In this document: positions 34,639 through 43,460 of the stretch, one piece after another
Layout: every line of letters begins with the position of its first letter
How positions within the stretch are numbered: position 1 is the stretch's first letter
Assembly (NCBI GenBank): GCA_023388995.1
Contig: JAEWFD010000042.1
Coordinates: 1 to 64,000, forward strand
DNA length: 64,000 nt
Origin: Bacillota bacterium
GTDB lineage: Bacteria; Bacillota_I; Bacilli_A; Erysipelotrichales; Erysipelotrichaceae
Direction of reading: 5' to 3'
Made by a program: the position numbers and the translations under genes
The notes under the pieces: generated by a model
What the model saw: the letters and a program-made list of their open reading frames with translations, nothing else
Database searches by the model: none
Told to the model about the DNA's origin: nothing

Positions 34639-36783
34639 TTATTTTGCGATTGTTTCCAATTGCTTGGTCAATTCTTGCAATGCTGTTAATTCATGGGTCA
34701 CTTGATTGGCAAGACTTTGGAATTCCTGCTGTCTTGCTGCTTGCAAAGTTTGCAGCTCTGCCGCATAGTCAGCGCCGTCACCTTTCTTTTGCAAGGATTT
34801 GATGACATCATACAAATCAACATGACCTTGCAGCCTGCCCGCACCCCACATTAAGCGATCTGCTGGTTGGTTCAAGGCATAATCAGTGAAATAGTCATAC
34901 GTAGCTTTGCTCCAATCATAGGCATACCAGTTGTTGTCAATCAGGTACAGATATTCGTCTAAAGCCACAGAAGCTTTCTTATCCTGCAATGCTTGGATGG
35001 TAGCATCCAAAGCCAGCAAGTTGTTTTGGCTATGCTCATGCGGGAAAATAGAAACATCTTCCCAGGTTAATCTGACGAATTGATCTTCCGCATATTGGAA
35101 GGCAGCTAGTACCTGACTGTGCAACTCCCTGCTTTGGGCATAGAGTTGTGCGGCCAGTTTCGCATCTTTGGCATCTAATGCTACCAGGTACGCATCGTTG
35201 GTTTGCTGCACTGTAGCCCAAGCTTGCGCTGCAGCTTGTTCTGCACTGTCTAAGGCAGCAGTCAAGGCTTGTTCGGCTGTTTCTGTTTCCAAAGTGTTTA
35301 CAGTTCCCAGCAGCTCTGCATCGATGCTGTCACGCAGCGCTTGCAGACGAGTAGAGAAATCCAGCGGAGATACCGCCACCCGATCATAAGCCAGCATCAG
35401 CATTCCGTACATATTGTGATGGAATAAGAATGCTTCCTTGCTGTAAGTGTCGGAATTATCGAATTGCGAATGGTAATGTGTTTTAGCAAACTCTCCGCGC
35501 AGTGCGGTTACACTGGATGGGATACCTGCGATAGAGAAGGAGAAATCATCGGACCATGTTTGAATTGGCACAATGGTTTCGATTCCCTGAGGGAATACAC
35601 CTTCCACTGCCGGGACGTCTGTTTTGAACGCATCGATAAAAGTCTTTAATTCATAAGAAGTACGAATTTGATCGGTATCCCCTTCATTCATTGCCGGTAA
35701 TTCAAAGTTGATATCCGCAATCACTTTGCCAACCCATTCCGGATGGACCCGGAAAATCTGATTGTAAGCGCCGGTAGACCAGTCATAGCGGGTATTTGCA
35801 ACACCCCATTCTTCCGCAGCCAGGGCTGTGAAGACAAGTGTCTTTTCCGGTTGATAACCGCTGTCCAGAATTCCTTTTGCAATGCCGAACATCAAAGCAA
35901 TCGCTGCATTGTCGTCTTGGAATCCTGCAAAATAGGAATCATAGTGCGCACTCATTAAGATCATCGCTTCCGGATCTTTGCCGGGGATTGTACCTACGAT
36001 ATTGTAGGAAGTACCGTCGCGTACAACTTTGCTGTCAGCATTTAAAGTGATCGTTACTTCATTGGTCTTATTTTCTTTCATGAAGGCTCGAATGGCGTCT
36101 ATATCAGTGCGACTGATGGAGAACGCAGGAGCATCTTCTGTCCCGCAGATATCTTGCGCATTCAAGGCATCATCACTAACCTCACCGTAACCGCCATCTT
36201 GGGCAGCCAAGACGCCGGCAGCTTTGTTGATGTGGGCTTCATAGGCAGGATAGTTAATCCACCAGTTTTCTCTTTGATTTATATCAATCAGCACAAGCTT
36301 GTCCGTGACATCCAGCCCGGCAAGATCAGCTTCTGTTCCCGCTTTGCCATCGATCAACGTGAAACTCTTTGGTCCATCGGTGACGAAATTGGTTTGATAG
36401 CCGCCTAACTCTACGGTTTTGGTTGTTCCATCAAGCAATGGATAAGTCAGCTGTGCTGTTTTAAAGGTCCATGTGTCTAATGTGAATGCATCTTTGGTGA
36501 CATTGGATAATCCGATTGCTTCCATCTCTGCTTTCAGCATATCCCCGGTAAGCAGTTCTGCTTCTGATCCGGCGGTACGATAGCCTAATGCTTCATTGGA
36601 GCGGATTTCTTCCATCTTCTTTGCAAGAGCATAAGAATAGTCAACATCCACATGCTGAAGAAATGCGTTTTGCGCTTCTTTGAGGGTAATCTCTTGTTTG
36701 GTTGTGTTTGGTTTGCTGCCGCAGGCACTAAGCAGCAGTGCTGCAGCGATCATCAATGCAGAGCATTGTACGAATTTTTTCAT
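34639..36783 (-). CDS. M28 family metallopeptidase lipoprotein
   Basis: 714 residues. The N-terminus is a lipoprotein signal (MKKFVQCSALMIAAALLLSACGS, lipobox LSAC, Cys21). A PA-like insertion (about 90-235) precedes the peptidase domain, which has SAHYDSYFAGFQDDNAAIALMFG (zinc His and bridging Asp, near 277-290), the ALAAEEWG catalytic Glu pair near 322, and SDDFSF. The last 200 residues are an Ala/Gln-rich helical region that is unusual and may bind the envelope. It is likely an aminopeptidase anchored outside the membrane. AAGGATG precedes the ATG. Confidence 0.9.
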   Translation of the reverse strand: MKKFVQCSALMIAAALLLSACGSKPNTTKQEITLKEAQNAFLQHVDVDYSYALAKKMEEIRSNEALGYRTAGSEAELLTGDMLKAEMEAIGLSNVTKDAFTLDTWTFKTAQLTYPLLDGTTKTVELGGYQTNFVTDGPKSFTLIDGKAGTEADLAGLDVTDKLVLIDINQRENWWINYPAYEAHINKAAGVLAAQDGGYGEVSDDALNAQDICGTEDAPAFSISRTDIDAIRAFMKENKTNEVTITLNADSKVVRDGTSYNIVGTIPGKDPEAMILMSAHYDSYFAGFQDDNAAIALMFGIAKGILDSGYQPEKTLVFTALAAEEWGVANTRYDWSTGAYNQIFRVHPEWVGKVIADINFELPAMNEGDTDQIRTSYELKTFIDAFKTDVPAVEGVFPQGIETIVPIQTWSDDFSFSIAGIPSSVTALRGEFAKTHYHSQFDNSDTYSKEAFLFHHNMYGMLMLAYDRVAVSPLDFSTRLQALRDSIDAELLGTVNTLETETAEQALTAALDSAEQAAAQAWATVQQTNDAYLVALDAKDAKLAAQLYAQSRELHSQVLAAFQYAEDQFVRLTWEDVSIFPHEHSQNNLLALDATIQALQDKKASVALDEYLYLIDNNWYAYDWSKATYDYFTDYALNQPADRLMWGAGRLQGHVDLYDVIKSLQKKGDGADYAAELQTLQAARQQEFQSLANQVTHELTALQELTKQLETIAK

Positions 36784-36891
36784 TTACCAACATCCTTTCT
36801 CTATGGTGTAAAAAATACACAGGTTGAATCATAGCATAGGCATGCATGGAATGCAATGAAATACCCTTGTTTTTTGCACAAATAAATCCTC

Positions 36892-36920
36892 TTGCAAAGG
36901 AGGATGGAGCAAGTTATAAT
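36892..36920 (+). promoter_or_regulatory. Promoter of the TetR-GNAT-Eis operon
   Basis: TTGCAA (36892-36897), 17-nt spacer, perfect TATAAT (36915-36920). The start point falls at about 36927, directly at the operator. Confidence 0.85.
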
Positions 36921-36928
36921 AAAGCAAA

Positions 36929-36942
36929 ACCGACTGGTCGGT
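36929..36942. promoter_or_regulatory. TetR-type operator palindrome
   Basis: ACCGAC-TG-GTCGGT is a perfect 6+6 inverted repeat of the ACCGACTGGTCGGT class known for TetR/AcrR-like regulators. It covers the start of transcription 8 nt after the -10 box, so binding would block the promoter. The next gene encodes a TetR protein. Confidence 0.85.
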
Positions 36943-36958
36943 CTGTAAAGGGGATACA

Positions 36959-37540
36959 ATGGAACAAACAAAAGATAAAATCATTGCGTGTGCATTTGAA
37001 CTGTTTGCCGGCAAGGGATATGCGAGTACGTCGATGGATGATATTGTAAAGGTATCCGGCATCAGCAAAGGCGGTATCTATCACCACTTCAAAAGCAAAG
37101 AAGAGATCTTCCTTGCCATTGCGCAAGATCGGCTTGAGAAGCGCCAACGACTGGTGCTGGCAAGTGCAGCACAGTCGGCTATGGAGCGTTTGATGCAATA
37201 TATCAGTTGGACACTGCAAGGATATTTGACGGAAGAAGTGCAAAAGAACGCCAAATTCACATTTGAATTCTGGTCTGTTATGTCCCGGAACGAGCAGATT
37301 GCGGTGAAAGCCAAAGAGCGCTATCTGGTCTTTTTTACGGATCTGGCGGCCATTTTACAGCAGGGGATTGGCGCAGGGGAGTTTGCACGGAATTTAGATG
37401 TTGAGGCGATGGTTTATCTGCTGCTTTCCACCATGGATGGCATCGGCTTCATGAATGCCGTGATGGGAGTACCGCTGACAGAAGAAACAATCAGGACATA
37501 TCAGGACATGATTGCCAAACAAGTGAGGAATTCTTTATGA
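36959..37540 (+). CDS. TetR/AcrR family regulator
   Basis: 193 residues. The HTH is DKIIACAFELFAGKGYASTSMDDIVKVSGISKGGIYHHFKSKEEIFLAI (about 6-55); the rest is a helical ligand domain. It is the first gene of a three-gene operon with overlapping genes (four bases, then eight). The palindrome in its promoter argues for autorepression and for control of the two acetyltransferases. AAAGGGG precedes the ATG. The inducer is unknown. Confidence 0.94.
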   Translation: MEQTKDKIIACAFELFAGKGYASTSMDDIVKVSGISKGGIYHHFKSKEEIFLAIAQDRLEKRQRLVLASAAQSAMERLMQYISWTLQGYLTEEVQKNAKFTFEFWSVMSRNEQIAVKAKERYLVFFTDLAAILQQGIGAGEFARNLDVEAMVYLLLSTMDGIGFMNAVMGVPLTEETIRTYQDMIAKQVRNSL

Positions 37541-38397
37541 TTGCTATTCGTCGTTGTGATGAAGTATCCGCGGAACAGATTTATGAAGCATTCAAGGAAG
37601 GGTTTTCCGATTATATCATTCAGACTACGATTGGCAAAGATGATTTTTTGAAGATTTTCTTTGGTGCGGAGGGAAACAGTCTGGCTACTTCCTTTCTTGC
37701 TTTTGATCAAAATAAGCCGGTGGGACTGGTATTAGGTGGTATTCGCTTGTATGATCATACATTGACGATGCGCTGCGGAGCTTTGTGTGTTCATCCGGAG
37801 TATCGCCGGCAAGGTATCAGCAGCGCTTTGATGAAACATCATGAACAGGCAGCACGGCTGCATGCATGCAAACAACTGTATTTGGAAGTGATTGCCGGGA
37901 ATGAACCGGCACTAGCCTTTTATGAGAAATGGGGTTACTGCCGCATGTATGATCTTCGCTACTTTACCTTGCGGGAAGCACAGGCTTGGGCAGCGGATAA
38001 GCAAAACAAAAACTGCCAAGAACTTGACCTTGCACAAGCGTGGGACTTTTTTAACAACAGCCAGCATTGTAACTGGCAGAACAGCCTGGAATCCTTGAAA
38101 CAAATTGCAGGTCTGAAAGCATATGGTGTCTATGAAAAAACAGAGTTGGCAGGGATGGTGATTGTGCAGGAGCGGGGCAGGATCTTTCATCTGACAACAG
38201 CTATGCAGCATCGCCACCAAGGCATCGCTCGTTCATTGCTGGCACATGTAATTTCTGTGCATCAGCCAACGCAGCTGCAGATTGCCTTTGCGAATAATGC
38301 CTCTTTGGAGGGCTTTATCCGCAAGATGGGGTTTGATGCGGACAAACTGGCGCAGTATGAATTATACCGCCCGTTAAAGGAGAACGAACATGCGTGA
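37537..38397 (+). CDS. Tandem GNAT N-acetyltransferase
   Basis: 286 residues with two GNAT-like halves. The first has CVHPEYRRQGISSALMKHHEQAA (acetyl-CoA loop RRQGIS, near 90) and YLEVIAGNEPALAFYEKWGY. The second half is shorter and has TTAMQHRHQGIARSLLAHVI near 225. Substrate unknown; it could modify amino acids, antibiotics or proteins. Start overlaps the TetR stop (ATGA). Confidence 0.88.
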   Translation: MIAIRRCDEVSAEQIYEAFKEGFSDYIIQTTIGKDDFLKIFFGAEGNSLATSFLAFDQNKPVGLVLGGIRLYDHTLTMRCGALCVHPEYRRQGISSALMKHHEQAARLHACKQLYLEVIAGNEPALAFYEKWGYCRMYDLRYFTLREAQAWAADKQNKNCQELDLAQAWDFFNNSQHCNWQNSLESLKQIAGLKAYGVYEKTELAGMVIVQERGRIFHLTTAMQHRHQGIARSLLAHVISVHQPTQLQIAFANNASLEGFIRKMGFDADKLAQYELYRPLKENEHA

Positions 38398-39643
38398 CAT
38401 TAGAAAAATTGCATCATCGGAAGAGATGGCTGCTTTCATTGAAATTGCCGCGAATGCCTATCCCGGTTTCAAGATTCATACGGGCGAGCAAAAACAAAGC
38501 ATGACTGCGAAGTACTGGGCTAACCAGCAAGAACAAACAGACCAAGCCATATATGGCATCTGGGAAGATAGAGAACTGACTGGCGGTTCCCGCCACCACG
38601 TCTTTGCCATGAATCTTCACAACGAAACGATAACGGCAGGGGGAATTGGTTTGGTGGCAGTTGCTTTGCTGCACAAGAAAGAGAAGATAGCAAAAGATAT
38701 TGTGCTGGACTTTCTGCACCAATGTCATGAAAAACAAATCGCTTTGGCTATGCTGTATCCGTTCAATCCTGAATTCTATAGAAAAATGGGTTTTGGCTTT
38801 GGCAGCAGCATGTACCAATATCGCATTCGTACTGTCAAATTGCCGCAAGGAAGCAAAGATCATATCATTTGTTTAGAGCAAGAACAGATGCATCTTCTGC
38901 AAGACTGTTATCACCGGCAGTTGTTGCAGACAAACGGGATGCTTCAGCGAAACGAGCAAGAGTGGCGACGCTTGTTAGGATCACAGACATTAAAGGTATA
39001 TGGATATCTGCAGAATGGGCGTTTAGAAGGCTATACCATGATGGAGTTTCAAGCAGTAAGCGGCGGCAGTTTTCTCCAATATGATATTGTGGTGAAAGAA
39101 CTTGTTTATGAACATGCGCAGGCGTTTCAGGAACTGCTGGCGTTTCTGCATAGCCAAAGTGATCAGGCACAGCATGTGATCTTTCATCTGCAAGATGAAA
39201 ACTTTCTCTTTGCGTTAGATGATCCACGTTTCGGCTCTGATCTGCTTGTTCCTGTCTATCACGAAACCGGCAGACAAGGTACCGGTTTGATGTACCGGGT
39301 CATTGATGCTGCAATATTGTTTGAACAGCTGAAAGATCATAATTTTGCCGGCAGCAACCTAACAGTGCAGTTTCAGATTCACGATAGCTTCACTAAATAT
39401 CACAAGGAACCCTTTACTGTTCAATTTGCGCAGGGATATCCAGCGGTGAAGTCATCGTCTGATTCCTATGATGTGCGAATGGAAGTCGATGTTGCCTCTT
39501 TTTCTTCGCTGATCACAGGTGCTGCAGACTTTGGCAGCTTATATCGATATGGAAAAATACGGCTTTCCGCAGATCGTTACAGAACTGTTTTGGAACAATT
39601 GTTTCATGTGCCAATGAAGCCGCAATGCCTGACTATGTTTTAA
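38390..39643 (+). CDS. Eis-like acetyltransferase (GNAT plus SCP2-like C-terminus)
   Basis: 417 residues. The N-terminal GNAT half is AGGIGLVAVALLHKKEKIAKDIVLDFL and ALAMLYPFNPEFYRKMGFGFGS, the Eis pattern. The middle is a second GNAT-like fold, and the last 100 residues (TVQFAQGYPAVKSSSDSYDVRMEVDVASFSSLITGAADFGSLYRYGKI) are the sterol-carrier-like domain. The usual R/Q-x-x-G-x-G/A loop reads HKKEKIAK, which is degenerate at the first glycine positions. Mycobacterial Eis acetylates aminoglycosides; bacillary homologues are uncharacterised. It overlaps the previous gene by eight bases. Confidence 0.85.
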   Translation: MRDIRKIASSEEMAAFIEIAANAYPGFKIHTGEQKQSMTAKYWANQQEQTDQAIYGIWEDRELTGGSRHHVFAMNLHNETITAGGIGLVAVALLHKKEKIAKDIVLDFLHQCHEKQIALAMLYPFNPEFYRKMGFGFGSSMYQYRIRTVKLPQGSKDHIICLEQEQMHLLQDCYHRQLLQTNGMLQRNEQEWRRLLGSQTLKVYGYLQNGRLEGYTMMEFQAVSGGSFLQYDIVVKELVYEHAQAFQELLAFLHSQSDQAQHVIFHLQDENFLFALDDPRFGSDLLVPVYHETGRQGTGLMYRVIDAAILFEQLKDHNFAGSNLTVQFQIHDSFTKYHKEPFTVQFAQGYPAVKSSSDSYDVRMEVDVASFSSLITGAADFGSLYRYGKIRLSADRYRTVLEQLFHVPMKPQCLTMF

Positions 39644-39650
39644 TGGATAT

Positions 39651-39675
39651 AAAAAAATGATCGGATGATCATTTT
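39651..39675. terminator. Bidirectional terminator
   Basis: AAAAATGATC-GGAT-GATCATTTTT lies between the convergent Eis-like and NUDIX genes, ending in Ts on both strands. Confidence 0.85.
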
Positions 39676-40058
39676 TTTCGTGCAAGCAGCCGCTCAAATA
39701 TTTCGATATCGGCAGGAATCCAATCTACCTCGGTCGTCGGATCAAGGGCAATCCAGCGGACGGCCGCATGGTCATGCAAAACGAGTTCCTCGCTCACTAA
39801 CCGGCATAAGTAACATTCCATTGTGAGATGAAACGTCGGATATTGATAGGTCCGGGTCATAAAATGTTCTTCAATTTGGATCTCTGCAGCGAGTTCTTCG
39901 CGTAGTTCTCTGCGCAAAGCCTGTTCCTGGCTTTCGTGTTCTTCGATTTTTCCGCCGGGGAATTCCCACATTCCCGCAAACTCACCAGTCTTGCGCTGGG
40001 CGATTAGAATGTAATTCTCTTTTTGCAAGATGGCACAGACGACATGTATTTGCTTCAT
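39669..40058 (-). CDS. mutT: NUDIX hydrolase, MutT-like 8-oxo-dGTP diphosphatase
   Basis: 129 residues. The complete Nudix box is GGKIEEHESQEQALRRELREELAAEI (about 36-61), after GEFAGMWEFP, as in MutT/NudG. It sanitises oxidised nucleotides. The start at 40058 is used because AGAGGA sits 6 nt upstream; the ATG at 40064 abuts that site and longer frames lack one. The C-terminus ends FERLLARKK. Confidence 0.9.
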   Translation of the reverse strand: MKQIHVVCAILQKENYILIAQRKTGEFAGMWEFPGGKIEEHESQEQALRRELREELAAEIQIEEHFMTRTYQYPTFHLTMECYLCRLVSEELVLHDHAAVRWIALDPTTEVDWIPADIEIFERLLARKK

Positions 40059-40290
40059 AATCATTCCTCTACTGCTATTCATTATACGAAAGGAGCAGAA
40101 GTAAAGCAAGCTGTTCGGGAGGAAGGGATGTCTGCGAAGTGTTGATTTCCCCGGAAATAATCATGCTATCAGGTGTAAGCGAATTCATATAGGTATTTTT
40201 CTGAAATAGCGGGAATAGACTTTACGAATGACTGAATTTGAAGTACGATAACGATTGAAAATATCTTTGAATATCAAAGGAGGGGTAGTT

Positions 40291-41148
40291 ATGTGGATAT
40301 TCTATGCCTTTGGTTCGGCGTTCTTTGCGGGCGTTACGGCAATTCTTGCTAAGATCGGCATCCGCAATGTAGATTCCCATGTCGCAACAGCGCTGCGCAC
40401 CATCGTGATTACGATTTTTGCATGGCTGATGGTTTTGATCGTTGGCTCATATCCGTCGATTCGTACAATTTCTTCTACGAGTTTGTTGTTTCTGATCCTC
40501 TCGGGACTAGCCACCGGAGCATCCTGGATTTGCTATTTCAAAGCACTGCAGCTGGGTAATGTCAATCAGGTGGTGCCGATTGATAAGTCCAGTACGATTC
40601 TCTCGATGATTTTGGCGTTTGTCATCCTGCAAGAACCACTGGGAACGTTCCGTTTCCTCGGAATGGCTGGGATCGCCGTTGGCACCTATTTGATGATTCA
40701 GAAAAAGAGCACGGAAGAAGCAGCTAAATCCAATCAATGGCTGTTCTATGCTATTGGCTCTGCTGTGTTTGCGGCTCTTACATCCATTCTGGGGAAGATC
40801 GGCGTGGCAGGCGTGGAATCCAATCTGGCGATTGCCATCCGAACAGTGGTAGTGCTCATCATGGCATGGACCATGGTTGTCGTTACAAAACAAACGAAAG
40901 CCCTGAAACAAATTGATGCGAAAAGCATGCGCTATATTCTGATTTCAGGATTGGCGACCGGATTATCCTGGCTTTGTTACTACAAGGCACTGAAAGAAGG
41001 ACCGGCCAGCATTGTTGTGCCAATTGATAAATTAAGCATTGTGATTTCTATTGCTTTTTCATATTTCGTATTGAAGGAGCGGATCACCAAGCAGGCATTT
41101 GCGGGTCTTGCTTTGATTGTATGCGGAACCTTATTGCTGCTGGTATAG
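40291..41148 (+). CDS. EamA/DMT family transporter
   Basis: 285 residues, ten hydrophobic helices in two homologous halves. Each half has SAFFAGVTAILAKIGI / SAVFAALTSILGKIGV and a closing LQLGNVNQVVPIDKSS / LKEGPASIVVPIDKLS segment, the classic internal repeat of the EamA family. Substrate unknown. ATG 40291 follows AAAGGAGGGG with a 5-nt gap. The HAD gene follows after 10 nt, so they form an operon. Confidence 0.92.
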   Translation: MWIFYAFGSAFFAGVTAILAKIGIRNVDSHVATALRTIVITIFAWLMVLIVGSYPSIRTISSTSLLFLILSGLATGASWICYFKALQLGNVNQVVPIDKSSTILSMILAFVILQEPLGTFRFLGMAGIAVGTYLMIQKKSTEEAAKSNQWLFYAIGSAVFAALTSILGKIGVAGVESNLAIAIRTVVVLIMAWTMVVVTKQTKALKQIDAKSMRYILISGLATGLSWLCYYKALKEGPASIVVPIDKLSIVISIAFSYFVLKERITKQAFAGLALIVCGTLLLLV

Positions 41149-41158
41149 GAGGAAAACT

Positions 41159-41884
41159 ATGATAAATACAATTTTATTTGATTTAGACGGAACCTTGCTT
41201 CCGATGGATGACCAGGCTTTTATGAAGGTCTATTTTGAACAGCTGGCAACGCTGGGCCAACATTTTGGTGTTGAAGGAAGAACCTTTGTGAAGATGATTT
41301 GGGGCAGCACCGAGCAAATGCTTGTAAATGATGGCAAGCAATCTAATGAGACATGCTTCTGGAATGCGATGGAACACTATCTGGGCAAGGATATCCGCGA
41401 TGCTGAGCCGCTGTTTGAAGAATTCTACCGCACCAGGTTTCTGCAAGTGAAGCAAACCACCGCGCCGACGATGCTAGCCAATGAATGTGTGCAGCTGCTG
41501 AAGGCAAAAGGATATACGCTGGCGATTGCCACCAATCCCTTGTTTCCGCGCATTGCCACCCAAACCAGAATGGCCTGGGCAGGGCTGCAGCTGGATGATT
41601 TTGCTCTTGTTACCACGTATGAGAATGCCTCTTTCTGCAAGCCCAATCTAAGCTATTATCAGGAAATTTTGGGTCAGCTGGGGGTGACGCCGCAGCAATG
41701 CATGATGGTCGGCAATGATGTAGCCGAAGATATGTGCGTACGGGAATTAGGCATGGACACCTATTTGGTTACCGATTGTCTGATCAATAAGAAAGAGTAT
41801 CCACTTTCTTCTTTCAAACAGTCCACCTTGGCAGAATTGAAAGAATGGCTGCAAACATTGCCTGAGGCAGCTGTTCATGGATAA
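41159..41884 (+). CDS. HAD-superfamily hydrolase
   Basis: 241 residues. Motif I FDLDGTLLPMDD (5-16), motif II as TLAIATNPLFPR, Lys in FCKPNLSYY and motif III MMVGNDVAEDM. It is a type I cap phosphatase. GGAGGAAAACT precedes ATG 41159. It lies 10 nt after the EamA transporter. Substrate not assignable. Confidence 0.92.
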   Translation: MINTILFDLDGTLLPMDDQAFMKVYFEQLATLGQHFGVEGRTFVKMIWGSTEQMLVNDGKQSNETCFWNAMEHYLGKDIRDAEPLFEEFYRTRFLQVKQTTAPTMLANECVQLLKAKGYTLAIATNPLFPRIATQTRMAWAGLQLDDFALVTTYENASFCKPNLSYYQEILGQLGVTPQQCMMVGNDVAEDMCVRELGMDTYLVTDCLINKKEYPLSSFKQSTLAELKEWLQTLPEAAVHG

Positions 41885-41914
41885 AAAAAGTGAGCTGATG
41901 TCTCACTTTTTTTA
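41883..41914. terminator. Bidirectional terminator
   Basis: AAAAAGTGAG-CTGATGT-CTCACTTTTT between the convergent HAD and ferritin-like genes. Confidence 0.88.
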
Positions 41915-42310
41915 ACGTAACAGCATATAGAGCAAACGAATGGCATGGACATTTTCATCTGTCTTAGCCACATAATAAGCACTGCTTAAATCGGTATTGG
42001 GGGCAGTGCGGAAATACTCATAGCCATACTTCCTGTAATCACTTGTTTCGTCCAGGACGCGATTCCATAAGATTTCATCAAAGGTGCTGCGCAGCGTTGG
42101 TGTTTTTATGGCTGGCTGATGCATCTGGCCTGTGATGTGATATAAGATTTTTTGAAATGTCTTGGCATGATCTTCCTCATCATTGGCCATTCCCTGAAGC
42201 AGCTGTTTATAATTATCATTCGGGGCGATTGCTGCCAATGCTGCATATAATTTGGAAGCAATGAGTTCTTCTTCAATGAAGATCCTTAATTTTTCTTCAA
42301 GCGTCAACAT
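41912..42310 (-). CDS. Ferritin-like (rubrerythrin-type) domain protein
   Basis: 132 residues, helical. EEELIASKLYAALA (helix 1, about 13-27), ANDEEDHAKTFQKI (about 47-60) and a final helix with TDENVHAIRLLYMLL. Glu/His residues sit where a ferritin-like diiron protein puts its ligands, but the last pair is not the canonical ExxH. There is no rubredoxin domain. ATG 42310 has AAAGGAC about 10 nt upstream. It is divergent from a peroxiredoxin gene, suggesting a joint peroxide response. Confidence 0.7.
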   Translation of the reverse strand: MLTLEEKLRIFIEEELIASKLYAALAAIAPNDNYKQLLQGMANDEEDHAKTFQKILYHITGQMHQPAIKTPTLRSTFDEILWNRVLDETSDYRKYGYEYFRTAPNTDLSSAYYVAKTDENVHAIRLLYMLLR

Positions 42311-42442
42311 GAGGCAATGTCCTTTCTTCTCATCCAGTATATGATATGCGCCAAATAGGGAAACGGCGATGATTCTTTGCTGGTAAATGCGTACCCCATG
42401 CAAGTGTACCTCATATACTACTATGACAAGAGGAGGAATACT

Positions 42443-43435
42443 ATGGAGGATAAAAAAACAATCCCCATGATTGGAGAGAGTGCACCTTCATTTCATGCGG
42501 AAACAACACAGGGAACGATCCAGTTTCCGGAGGATTATAAAGGGAAGTGGGTTATTTTCTTTTCCCATCCTGCTGATTTTACCCCGGTGTGCACAACCGA
42601 ATTCATGACCCTTGCATCCATGGCCAAGGAACTTGAACAAAGCAATGTGCAGCTGGTGGGGCTGTCAGTGGATTCGAATTCATCGCATCTGGCATGGCTG
42701 CGGACGATTGAAGGGATGAATTGGAATGGCATCGATCGTCCGGAAATTACCTTTCCGCTGATTGCGGACTCCAGCATGGAAATCGCAAAGCAGTATGGGA
42801 TGATTCATGATAAGCAAAGCACGACAGATACTGTCCGTGCCGTTTTCATCGTTGATCCCGTCGGCAAAATCAGAGCTATTCTGTATTATCCGCTGACAAC
42901 CGGCCGCAATATGCAGGAATTGAAACGTATTGTGCAGGCTTTGCAGCTCAGTGATAAAGACAGCATCGCGACTCCGGCCAACTGGAAACCGGGGGATGAT
43001 GTGATCATTCCATCTGTAAAGACGCTGAAACAAGCCAAAGATCGGATGAATGCCCAGGGTGATACCTACTATTGCCTCGATTGGTTTTTGTGTTTCAAAA
43101 AGAACAGTGATATGAAAACGGCTGCCAAACCGCTGCGCACGGGTGACAGTCCCGCCGAACAACGCTTAAATGAAGCGTCTTGCAAGGTTCAGCCAGCAGG
43201 TCCTACGCAGCCGCCAGCACCGGTAACACCAGCGGCACCACCAAAAAACGGTCAGCAAATTGCCCCTCCAGATCCACGTTTGACCCTTCGGAATGTGCAT
43301 GAGAGCTTATATGACATCGATTATCAACGATTTGAAACGCAGCAGCCGCAGCAACCGCAGCAGCCGGTCAGTGCCCCGTTTGTACGGGAGGAAGTACAGA
43401 TCGACAAAAGCCATCACATCGGCATCCGTTTTTAA
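42443..43435 (+). CDS. 1-Cys (Prx6-type) peroxiredoxin with a Pro/Gln-rich C-terminal extension
   Basis: 330 residues. The first 215 form an AhpC/TSA domain with FFSHPADFTPVCTTEF (peroxidatic Cys near 50) and a C-terminal part of Prx6 type (VKTLKQAKDRM, YCLDWFLCFK). From about 225 on there is a low-complexity tail (QPPAPVTPAAPPKN, TQQPQQPQQPVSAP) ending SHHIGIRF that normal Prx6 proteins (about 215-225 residues) lack. ATG 42443 has AGAGGAGGAATACT upstream. It reduces H2O2 and alkyl peroxides. The tail may anchor it to a surface or complex; that is inference. Confidence 0.9.
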   Translation: MEDKKTIPMIGESAPSFHAETTQGTIQFPEDYKGKWVIFFSHPADFTPVCTTEFMTLASMAKELEQSNVQLVGLSVDSNSSHLAWLRTIEGMNWNGIDRPEITFPLIADSSMEIAKQYGMIHDKQSTTDTVRAVFIVDPVGKIRAILYYPLTTGRNMQELKRIVQALQLSDKDSIATPANWKPGDDVIIPSVKTLKQAKDRMNAQGDTYYCLDWFLCFKKNSDMKTAAKPLRTGDSPAEQRLNEASCKVQPAGPTQPPAPVTPAAPPKNGQQIAPPDPRLTLRNVHESLYDIDYQRFETQQPQQPQQPVSAPFVREEVQIDKSHHIGIRF

Positions 43436-43440
43436 ACCGC

Positions 43441-43460
43441 AGGGCGTAATGCCCTTTTTT
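43441..43460 (+). terminator. Terminator of the peroxiredoxin gene
   Basis: AGGGC-GTAAT-GCCC followed by TTTTTT, immediately after the stop. Confidence 0.85.

Noticed and set aside
36959..37314. Minus-strand ORFs in the TetR gene
   Set aside because: Antisense shadows without start signals.
43300..43400. CAG/CCG-type repeated triplets
   Set aside because: They encode the Pro/Gln tail of the peroxiredoxin; a coding low-complexity region, not a CRISPR or microsatellite.
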